The position numbers were made by a program, and so were the translations under genes. From Desulfuromonadaceae bacterium UBA6124 (GTDB lineage Bacteria > Desulfobacterota > Desulfuromonadia > Desulfuromonadales > Trichloromonadaceae): 6,365 bases of DNA. The notes below the pieces were generated by a model that was given only the letters and a program-made list of their open reading frames with translations, had not been told where the DNA came from and searched no databases. Of this stretch, positions 1 to 5,140 are shown one piece after another (the first letter of the stretch is position 1; the number at the start of each line of letters is the position of its first letter). Location: positions 1 through 6,365 of the forward strand of contig DIVU01000102.1 of assembly GCA_002423365.1 (NCBI GenBank). The letters are read 5' to 3'.

Positions 1-912
1 CGGCTTTCCTCCCGTTTTCTCGACATCGCCGACCTGATCCGCGAAGCTTCCCATTACGCCAAGCGCCACGGTCGCGAACTGGTCGGCGCCGAGCAGGTGG
101 AACTTGCCATCGAGGCGCGCATCTACCGGTCGAACAAGGTCGAAGAGCGGATTCAGGAGTTCATCGAGGACGGCACCCTGCTGGTCGATACCGAAGGCGA
201 AGTGGTCGGGCAGGTGAACGGTCTTTCCGTCTACATGCTTGGGGATTATTCCTTCGGCAAGCCCTCACGGGTGACGGTGCGTACCTTTCTGGGCAAAGGG
301 GGGATGATCAACATCGAGCGGGAGGTGAAACTTTCCGGGCCGAGCCATGATAAGGGGGTGCTGATTCTCAGCGGTTTCTTCGGCGAGCGTTTCGCCCAGG
401 ACAAGCCCCTGACGGTGGCGGCCTCCATCTGCTTCGAGCAGTCCTACGGCGGGGTGGACGGCGACAGCGCTTCCTCCACCGAACTTTACGGGCTCCTTTC
501 CTCCCTCTCGGGACTGCCGATCCGACAGGGCATCGCCGTGACCGGCTCCGTCAACCAGCGCGGCCAGATTCAGCCCATCGGCGGCGTCAACGAAAAGATC
601 GAAGGCTTCTACGCGGTCTGCAAGGCCTTCGGGTTGAATGGCGAACAAGGGGTGATGATCCCGGTGCAGAACGTGAAAAACCTCATGCTCAAGCCCGAGG
701 TCATCACCGCTGTGCGCGAGGGGTGCTTTCACATCTGGGCGGTGACCACCATCGACGAGGGGATCGAGATCCTCACCGGCGTCCCCGCCGGCGAACGGCA
801 AGCGGGCGGCTCCTGGCCGGAAGGTTCGATCAATGCTCTGGTCGACCAGCGCCTGCGGCAGATGGCCGAAGCCCTGCATAAATTCGGCTCAAGCAAAAAC
901 GAAGAGAAATAG
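1..912 (+). CDS. Lon-family (LonB-like) ATP-dependent protease, 3' part
   Basis: This is the C-terminal part of an ATP-dependent serine protease of the Lon family; the frame is open from base 1, so the gene begins outside the window. The first ~35 visible residues look like the AAA lid helices (LIREASHYAKRHG). The VNGLSVY and FGKPSRVT segments and then the S16 protease domain follow. The catalytic serine lies in GDSASS (visible residue 156, codon 466-468) and the catalytic lysine in GGVNEKIEGF (visible residue 199, codon 595-597). Both dyad residues are present, so the protease half looks active. GDSAS and VNGLSVY fit the LonB-like 'AAA_32' family rather than classical LonA. The AAA ATPase Walker motifs would lie upstream and cannot be seen. 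In the cell such enzymes unfold and degrade regulatory or damaged proteins; the substrate is unknown. A GTG at 97 is in frame but lies inside the conserved lid and is not a start. The gene converges on the membrane protease gene at 1002-1688, with no clear terminator hairpin between them. Confidence 0.93.
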   Translation, partial: RLSSRFLDIADLIREASHYAKRHGRELVGAEQVELAIEARIYRSNKVEERIQEFIEDGTLLVDTEGEVVGQVNGLSVYMLGDYSFGKPSRVTVRTFLGKGGMINIEREVKLSGPSHDKGVLILSGFFGERFAQDKPLTVAASICFEQSYGGVDGDSASSTELYGLLSSLSGLPIRQGIAVTGSVNQRGQIQPIGGVNEKIEGFYAVCKAFGLNGEQGVMIPVQNVKNLMLKPEVITAVREGCFHIWAVTTIDEGIEILTGVPAGERQAGGSWPEGSINALVDQRLRQMAEALHKFGSSKNEEK

Positions 913-945
913 TTTCTTGCGTGCCGGGCGGGAGCTAGCCTGTCG

Positions 946-1003
946 CTCAGCACTCAGCACTCAGCACTCAGCACTCAGCACTCAGCACTCAGCACTCAGC
1001 ACT
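946..1003. repeat. Tandem heptamer array, (CTCAGCA)x8 plus CT
   Basis: Eight perfect head-to-tail copies of the 7-bp unit CTCAGCA occupy 946-1001, and a partial CT follows at 1002-1003. The array fills most of the 89-base gap between two convergent genes. Its last two bases are part of the stop codon (CTA on the + strand, TAG on the - strand) of the CPBP protease gene. The unit is not self-complementary, so the array does not form a terminator-like hairpin. Seven is not a multiple of three, so a chance reading frame through it cycles as the peptide ALSTQHS; this is not a gene. Heptameric intergenic tandem repeats are known from several bacterial groups, and their role here is unknown. Confidence 0.95.
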
Positions 1004-1688
1004 ACCAGAACTGCCACTTCCCAGTTTGCAGCACATAGATCCCCAGGGCCAGATTGGCCACGGCGTGGCTGAGGATGCACTGGGCGATGCTTTTTGTTCG
1101 GTAGAGCAGCAGGTTGAAGAAGGCCCCAGCCATCATCCCGGCCAGATAGTGGTTGTGCTCCAGGCCGAAGAGCACCATCGTCGCCAGGAAGGAAAACCAG
1201 GTAAAGCGGCCGATGGCGATCTTCATGAAGTCCGGTTCGATAACGTAGCGCAACAGGAAGGAGCGCCAGAAAAGTTCCTCCATCACCGGCACCACCAGCA
1301 CCGCCCCGGCCAGGCGCGCGGCAATCATCGCCGTACGGGGCGCGCCCTCGGGAATCGTCCTGGGATCGAAACCCTGGGGTTCGCCAAGGGTGGCGAACCC
1401 CCAGTCCATGTTGATCCAGAGAATAAAGATTAAAATTCCCGCCAGCAGGCTGAGGGCGCTATGCCGCAAGCAGTTCAGGTCAGCCAGGCGGATTTCTGTG
1501 TAGCGTCGCCACAAAAGAACCAGACAGAGGCCCACCAGCGCCGCTTTCACGGGGTAGAGATAGAGCAGTTCCTCCTCGTTCCAGGGGAGCAGCCCCCGCC
1601 CCGCGAGGAAACGCGCCCCCTCCTCCACGCCGATAAAGCCCATGAACAGGGCGAACGGCACAATTCGAATCCATCCCTCCGAACGCAT
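1002..1688 (-). CDS. CPBP-family intramembrane metalloprotease, exosortase-associated CAAX protease-related type
   Basis: This 228-residue integral membrane protein carries the motif set of the CPBP (CAAX protease/bacteriocin-processing, Abi) family. Motif 1 is EELFWR (E137, E138, R142), motif 2 is FxxxH (F174, H178, with H180 close by) and motif 3 is HAVAN (H208, N212). In Rce1-type enzymes these Glu and His residues form the intramembrane catalytic site. Hydrophobic segments lie at roughly 8-24, 44-60, 78-92, 119-136, 163-177, 180-197 and 202-220. The start-to-end pattern (N-terminal PFALFMGFIGVEE, then YPVKAALVG, and the C-terminal TGKWQFW) matches my recollection of the 'CAAX prenyl protease-related protein' family found in exosortase/PEP-CTERM genomes; that subfamily call is from memory. 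The ATG at 1688 is supported by a GGAGGG Shine-Dalgarno at 1695-1700, six bases upstream, and by a sigma-70 promoter at 1729-1757. It appears monocistronic in this window. The substrate is unknown. Confidence 0.88.
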   Translation of the reverse strand: MRSEGWIRIVPFALFMGFIGVEEGARFLAGRGLLPWNEEELLYLYPVKAALVGLCLVLLWRRYTEIRLADLNCLRHSALSLLAGILIFILWINMDWGFATLGEPQGFDPRTIPEGAPRTAMIAARLAGAVLVVPVMEELFWRSFLLRYVIEPDFMKIAIGRFTWFSFLATMVLFGLEHNHYLAGMMAGAFFNLLLYRTKSIAQCILSHAVANLALGIYVLQTGKWQFW

Positions 1689-1728
1689 GTCTCTCCCTCC
1701 TTTTTCTCTTGCTGTTTGCGATTCTTCC

Positions 1729-1757
1729 TTTATACGTGAGGAGAGCGGGTTTGTCGA
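1729..1757 (-). promoter_or_regulatory. Sigma-70-type promoter of the CPBP protease gene
   Basis: On the minus strand a -35 box TCGACA (1752-1757, five of six matches to TTGACA) and a -10 box TATAAA (1729-1734, five of six matches to TATAAT) are separated by exactly 17 bases. Transcription would start near 1722, giving a leader of about 34 bases that contains the GGAGGG ribosome binding site. This is the best housekeeping promoter match in the window. Confidence 0.65.
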
Positions 1758-1795
1758 AGTCTTCCGTGCATCATCGAAAGCGTCGTGACGAATTT

Positions 1796-1809
1796 CGACA
1801 CTTGTGTCG
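1796..1809. promoter_or_regulatory. Inverted repeat, possible operator or activator site
   Basis: CGACAC-TT-GTGTCG is a perfect 6-bp dyad with a 2-base centre. It lies between the divergent CPBP protease and sensor genes. A shorter dyad, CGTC-GT-GACG, lies just upstream at 1781-1790, with centres 17 bases apart. The main dyad is centred about 80 bases upstream of the predicted protease transcription start and about 170 bases upstream of the sensor's ATG. This is compatible with a regulator-binding site for either gene. The regulator is not identifiable from sequence. Confidence 0.4.
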
Positions 1810-1847
1810 GGATACTTTACAGTCTTCGGCTTTGGTGGAGGCCTTTA

Positions 1848-1902
1848 TTGATTTAAGTAATTGTTATATATATTGAATCTATGTGGCATGAGAATTGAAA
1901 AT
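1848..1902 (+). promoter_or_regulatory. AT-rich promoter-like region of the sensor gene
   Basis: This stretch is strikingly AT-rich between GC-rich genes and probably holds the sensor gene's promoter, but no match is clean. TTGATT (1848-1853) with TATATT (1869-1874) has a short 15-base spacer. TGGCATGAGAATTGAA (1884-1899) resembles a sigma-54 -24/-12 element with the correct GG-N10-G spacing, but the critical -12 GC reads GA. It is recorded as a promoter region without deciding the sigma factor. Confidence 0.3.
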
Positions 1903-1912
1903 AGACAAATTT

Positions 1913-1937
1913 TTACGAGCGCGAAGCGCGTTCGTAA
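1913..1937. promoter_or_regulatory. Strong hairpin/dyad in the leader of the sensor gene
   Basis: The arms TTACGAGCGCG (1913-1923) and CGCGTTCGTAA (1927-1937) pair over 11 positions, with one G-T (G-U in RNA) pair and a 3-base AAG loop. The structure ends 35 bases before the sensor ATG. There is no following T-run, so it is not a standard terminator. It could be an operator dyad or an mRNA leader structure that affects translation or stability. Confidence 0.6.
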
Positions 1938-1972
1938 TCGCTTTATGATCTCGGGGGGGTGCGAGGTTTTCC

Positions 1973-4216
1973 ATGTTCGACCGGAAATGCCGGGGAAAAC
2001 TGGCTCTCCTCGGGCGCATCGCGGAAGCGGTCGGCGCCAGTGACGAGCTGGCGACGGTGACCCGCCTGATTGTCGAACTGAGTGTCGAGTTCCTGGCGGC
2101 GCAGCGGGGCTCCTTGATGCTCTCGGACGGCCATCGGGAGCTCTCCATTATTGCTTCCGTGGGGATGGACCGCGAAGCCGCCCGAGCCTGGCGCGGTCGC
2201 CTTGCCCAAGGGGTGGCGGGAACGGTCGCCGCCCAAGGCACGCCGCTGCTCTGCACCGATGTTCTGGCAGACGGACGCTTTCCCGAAGGGTGCCGTGAGC
2301 CCGTTCCCGCCCGGTCCTTCATCTCTACTCCCATCGTCGGCAGGGATCGTCTCTTAGGCGTGCTGAACTTTTATGACCCTTTGGCCACGCCCTTCGACGA
2401 CGACGATCTCGACCTGGTGGGGGCCGTCGCCGCCCTGGCCGCCCTGGCCATGGAAAAGTTGCTGCTGGCCCGAAATTATCAGGATCGGACCGCCGATATC
2501 GAGGAGGCCAATCGTCGTCTGATCGCCCAGGATCTGGCCAAGACCGAGTTTTTGACCCGACTTTCTCATGAGTTGCGCACGCCCTTGAACGCCATTCAGG
2601 GGGCCATGCATCTGTTGCGTGACGAGCGCGTCAGCGATGCAGCCCGCCGTGGGGAGTTCCTCGATATCGTCGCGACCGAGACGGAGCGGTTGCTGGATAT
2701 GGTGAACCGGCAACTCGACTTTTTGCGGATTGAAGATGAAAGCCGCATGCTGCGCAAAACCTTCCTCTCTCTGGACACCCTTTTGCGCGAGGTGTTGCGC
2801 GTAGCTCCGGGGCAGAAATTCGCCCGCTACCGGCAGTTGGAGATTGAGCTCGACATTCCTCGGGATCTGGAGGAAGTGGTTGGCGACAAGATTCTCGTGG
2901 GACAGATGTTCGTACACCTGCTTGACGGCCTCGCTGCCTATCTGACCCAATCGGCGCGACTACGTCTTTCCATCCGCGAGCTGGAGGCGGTTGGAGTCAT
3001 GTTGCAGGCTTTCGAGGAGGTTCCCGAGACGGTTCAGGATGGGTTGCTGGCGGTGAAGAACATCTACCGTTCTGATCGCCCCGAGGAGTCGGTCAAGTTT
3101 TACCTGGCGATGAAGGTCGCGGAAAACCACGGCTGGCGGCTCGGCATCGGCAACAGCGAGGAAGGCTTCCGGGTCAGTCTGCACATCCCCCGGGCTCGGG
3201 CCATGCGTCGCGATACGGCCCTGGCCATGGTCATGGATCGGGCGCTCGGCTTTGTTTCGGAAGTGCTCGGGGTTGACACCTGCTCGCTCATGCTCAGCGA
3301 TGAGCTGACCGGCGAGCTGACCATCCGCAGCGCCCTCGGTCTCGACGACTGGATCGTGCAGCAGACCCGTATCCGGCCCGGCGACCGCATCTCCGGTTGG
3401 GTGGCCCAGGAAGGGCGGCCGGTGCTGATCGGGAATATCGAGACCGACCCCCGTTTCGCTCGCAAGAACCTGAAGGGGCAATACCGTTCCAATTCCCTCC
3501 TCTCCCTGCCCCTGCTGCATCAGGGGCGACCAGTCGGTGTGCTCAACCTGAACAACAAGAAGAACGGCGAACCCTTCTCCGAGCAGGATCTCGCCCTGGC
3601 CGCGCCGATCTGCGAGCGGCTCTCCCTGCTGCTCGAAAAGACCTCCCGCAGTTGCGACCACGAGGGGGAGTTGCGGGATCTGGTCGCCGGTCTCGACGCC
3701 CTGCTCTCCGCCGAGCAGCGCTACCGGAAAAAGAATTCCCGTTACGCCGACCTCTTGGTCAAAGTCCTGGCGCAACTCGGGGCCTCCTCCCGAGAAAGAG
3801 CTCTGGCCCCCTACGTCGCCCTGGTTTACGATCTGGGGTTGATTGCCCATGACGAGCGCCTGGCGACGCGAAAGCGCCCCTTGACCCCGGTCGAGGCCTT
3901 GGTGATTCGCAATCATCCCCAGGCCACCCTGGATATGCTCGAATCGATCGAGTCTTCCCAGCTGGTCGTCAAGGCGGTTCTTCATCATCACGAGCGCTTC
4001 GACGGTCAGGGCTACCCCGACGGTCTCCAGAGGGACGAAATCCCGCTCATGGCCCGGGCTCTGGCGATTGTCGACGCCTACTGCGCCATGACCGAGGACC
4101 GACCCTATCGCGCCGCGCGCGGCTCCGACGAGGCTATGCGCGAGTTGGAGGCCGGGGCGGGCACATTGTACGATCCCATTGTGGTCGAAGCCTTGCAAGC
4201 GGCTTTGACTAGATGA
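1973..4216 (+). CDS. GAF-HisKA-GAF-HD-GYP sensor protein with degenerate kinase and HD-GYP sites
   Basis: This is a 747-residue, apparently soluble signalling protein with no evident signal peptide or membrane segment. The domains run: GAF (about 22-162), a coiled-coil linker (165-190), HisKA (189-256), an HATPase-like remnant (260-408), a second GAF (411-557) and an HD-GYP-like domain (563-745). The HisKA phospho-acceptor motif SHELRTPLNAI is intact (H199). The ATP-binding half has no recognisable N-box Asn (the region reads GDKILVGQMFVHLLDGLAAY), no DxGxG and no GxGxG box. In the HD-GYP domain the first HD reads YDLGL (Y619-D620, in place of HDxGK), and the upstream His position appears to be Asn588. 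In contrast H648, HHERFDGQGYP (H672-H673) and D701 are kept. Typical HD-GYP enzymes hydrolyse cyclic-di-GMP with a two- or three-metal centre; loss of the HD His suggests weak or no activity. The two GAFs align with each other and may bind a small ligand. The ATG at 1973 has GAGG at 1963-1966, and an in-frame stop at 1946-1948 prevents a longer start. The likely role is a sensor or adaptor, possibly partnering another kinase. Confidence 0.9.
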   Translation: MFDRKCRGKLALLGRIAEAVGASDELATVTRLIVELSVEFLAAQRGSLMLSDGHRELSIIASVGMDREAARAWRGRLAQGVAGTVAAQGTPLLCTDVLADGRFPEGCREPVPARSFISTPIVGRDRLLGVLNFYDPLATPFDDDDLDLVGAVAALAALAMEKLLLARNYQDRTADIEEANRRLIAQDLAKTEFLTRLSHELRTPLNAIQGAMHLLRDERVSDAARRGEFLDIVATETERLLDMVNRQLDFLRIEDESRMLRKTFLSLDTLLREVLRVAPGQKFARYRQLEIELDIPRDLEEVVGDKILVGQMFVHLLDGLAAYLTQSARLRLSIRELEAVGVMLQAFEEVPETVQDGLLAVKNIYRSDRPEESVKFYLAMKVAENHGWRLGIGNSEEGFRVSLHIPRARAMRRDTALAMVMDRALGFVSEVLGVDTCSLMLSDELTGELTIRSALGLDDWIVQQTRIRPGDRISGWVAQEGRPVLIGNIETDPRFARKNLKGQYRSNSLLSLPLLHQGRPVGVLNLNNKKNGEPFSEQDLALAAPICERLSLLLEKTSRSCDHEGELRDLVAGLDALLSAEQRYRKKNSRYADLLVKVLAQLGASSRERALAPYVALVYDLGLIAHDERLATRKRPLTPVEALVIRNHPQATLDMLESIESSQLVVKAVLHHHERFDGQGYPDGLQRDEIPLMARALAIVDAYCAMTEDRPYRAARGSDEAMRELEAGAGTLYDPIVVEALQAALTR

Positions 4217-4270
4217 AAAACTCTTTGTTTCTTTTTCCCGACAGGGTAAGTCGCTGATTTTAAATAAAAA

Positions 4271-4292
4271 TGCGGATGTTTTTGCGGATGTT
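4271..4292 (+). repeat. Two 10-bp direct repeats, TGCGGATGTT
   Basis: TGCGGATGTT occurs at 4271-4280 and again at 4283-4292, a 12-base period and so close to one helical turn. The pair lies about 115-135 bases upstream of the transcription start predicted for the sigma-54-type promoter at 4382-4397. That is a normal distance for sites bound by a sigma-54 enhancer-binding protein, but the repeats could equally be incidental in this low-complexity stretch. Confidence 0.5.
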
Positions 4293-4299
4293 GTTGGTG

Positions 4300-4312
4300 A
4301 TTTGCGACAAAT
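4300..4312. promoter_or_regulatory. Short dyad upstream of the sigma-54-type promoter
   Basis: ATTTG-CGA-CAAAT is a perfect 5-bp inverted repeat around a 3-base centre. It is centred about 100 bases upstream of the predicted sigma-54 transcription start, where activator sites usually lie. It is short enough to occur by chance. The remainder of the 4217-4464 gap shows no gene and no clear terminator. Confidence 0.25.
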
Positions 4313-4381
4313 GGCCTTGCGGTAGCGGGATGCTTTGCCTGGGCGTTTTGCACTTCATTGTAATAGTTGGATTAAATTGAT

Positions 4382-4397
4382 TGGATCGGGATTTGCA
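4382..4397 (+). promoter_or_regulatory. Sigma-54 (RpoN) -24/-12 promoter of the acyltransferase gene
   Basis: TGGATCGGGATTTGCA matches the sigma-54 consensus TGGCACG-N4-TTGCA at both invariant elements: GG at 4383-4384 and GC at 4395-4396 with exactly ten bases between. The TTGCA half is perfect; only two of the lesser -24 bases differ. Transcription would start near 4408, leaving a leader of about 57 to 90 bases depending on the true start codon. A sigma-54 promoter implies control by an enhancer-binding activator. This fits reports of RpoN and PrsK/PrsR control of PEP-CTERM genes. Confidence 0.65.
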
Positions 4398-4452
4398 ATA
4401 AGGCTACAATTGCGCCGTTTTTCGGTTTTTTTGATGTTGTAAATCGCATTAT

Positions 4453-4467
4453 GGAGGGGGTGTCCTG
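4453..4467 (+). promoter_or_regulatory. Strong Shine-Dalgarno with in-frame CTG, alternative start of the acyltransferase
   Basis: GGAGG at 4453-4457 inside a GGAGGGGG run is the best ribosome binding site before this gene. Seven bases after it, at 4465, a CTG is in frame with the acyltransferase and would add eleven residues (MNTNLFAEGSP). No ATG or GTG is available in that frame nearby. The competing start is TTG at 4498 with the weaker AAGGA at 4487-4491, six bases upstream. Confidence 0.45.
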
Positions 4468-4497
4468 AACACCAACCTTTTCGCCGAAGGAAGCCCC

Positions 4498-5136
4498 TTG
4501 AGCCCCTTTGAATTCCAAAAAATCGAACAAGAAGACCCGCTGTTTCATGAAGTTCTTGCCCTGCGCTACAAGGTCTATTGCGAAGAGCGCGGATTTGAAA
4601 ATCCCCAGGACCATCCCGACGGATTGGAACGGGACGATTACGATCCTCACGCCGTCCATTTCGCTGCCCTGCTGAAAAATACCCGCAAGGTGGTGGGAAC
4701 GGTTCGTCTCATCCTCCATTCCGAACGCAGCTTCCCCATCGAAAGAGCCTTCACCTTCAACAAGGATCTTTCCCATCTGCATCCCCGCCAATTGGGAGAA
4801 GTCTCCCGCCTGGCCCTTTCAAAATGCTATTGCCGTGAATTGCAGCAGGCACGTCTGCGTTCCGATTCGGAGGCCGGCGAGGTGGTGAACGGGCTGTTGC
4901 GCTGTCTGGCCGAGGAAAGCCTGGACCGGGGGATTTCCCATCTGTACGCGGTCATGGCCAGGGGACTGCCGATTCTTATGGCCCGGCGCAAGGTGCTTTT
5001 TTCGCAGATCGGCCCGGAACGGGAATATCACGGACTGCGCGCGCCCTATTTGGGGGCGGTGCGTGATATCGTCAACCGTAATCCGGTCATCTTTCATACC
5101 TGTCAGTCCGAAGCCCCCCTGGAGGCCGTGGCCTGA
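4498..5136 (+). CDS. PEP-CTERM/exosortase-associated acyltransferase (LuxI/FeeM-like N-acyl synthase)
   Basis: This is a 212-residue GNAT-fold protein, from the TTG start, of the exosortase-associated acyltransferase family, related to N-acyl amino acid synthases (FeeM) and to LuxI autoinducer synthases. All LuxI-type landmarks are present in order: LRYKVYCEE (R23), ERDDYD (D46, D49), VVGTVRLI (R70) and EVSRLAL (E101, R104). Family members are thought to transfer an acyl chain from acyl-ACP to the amino group of an amino-acid-like acceptor in the cytoplasm; the acceptor here is unknown. The length is close to that of LuxI-class enzymes. Transcription is probably driven by the sigma-54-type promoter at 4382-4397. 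The start is uncertain: TTG 4498 is given here, but CTG 4465 has a stronger ribosome binding site. The gene converges with the E1-like gene, with only four bases between their stop codons and no terminator between them. No LuxR-type receptor is seen in the window. Confidence 0.87.
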   Translation: MSPFEFQKIEQEDPLFHEVLALRYKVYCEERGFENPQDHPDGLERDDYDPHAVHFAALLKNTRKVVGTVRLILHSERSFPIERAFTFNKDLSHLHPRQLGEVSRLALSKCYCRELQQARLRSDSEAGEVVNGLLRCLAEESLDRGISHLYAVMARGLPILMARRKVLFSQIGPEREYHGLRAPYLGAVRDIVNRNPVIFHTCQSEAPLEAVA

Positions 5137-5140
5137 TTCC

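Noticed and set aside
265..879. A 204-codon minus-strand frame opposite the Lon gene
   Set aside because: It is antisense to a clear S16 protease domain, has His/Gly/Asp-rich low-character composition and matches no family.
833..1072. A 79-codon frame containing ALSTQHS repeats
   Set aside because: The peptide repeat is simply the translation of the CTCAGCA array; the rest overlaps the ends of two real genes.
2960..4198. A 412-codon open frame on the minus strand opposite the sensor gene
   Set aside because: It lies wholly antisense to well-recognised GAF and HD-GYP coding sequence, is rich in Gly and Gln without domain character, and is explained by GC-biased codon use on the + strand.
4213..4257. 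A 14-codon frame (MKNSLFLFPDRVSR) whose ATG overlaps the sensor's stop
   Set aside because: It has no ribosome binding site, and its length and composition give no support for a real peptide.
4413..4432. GCCGTTTTTCGG followed by seven T, resembling a terminator
   Set aside because: The stem is only three base pairs, and it lies just downstream of the predicted sigma-54 start in the leader of the acyltransferase, where termination would block the gene.
4451..4468. A five-codon ATG frame (MEGVS) overlapping the candidate CTG start
   Set aside because: It has no ribosome binding site of its own, and its ATG overlaps the Shine-Dalgarno of the next gene; it is too short to support as an upstream peptide.
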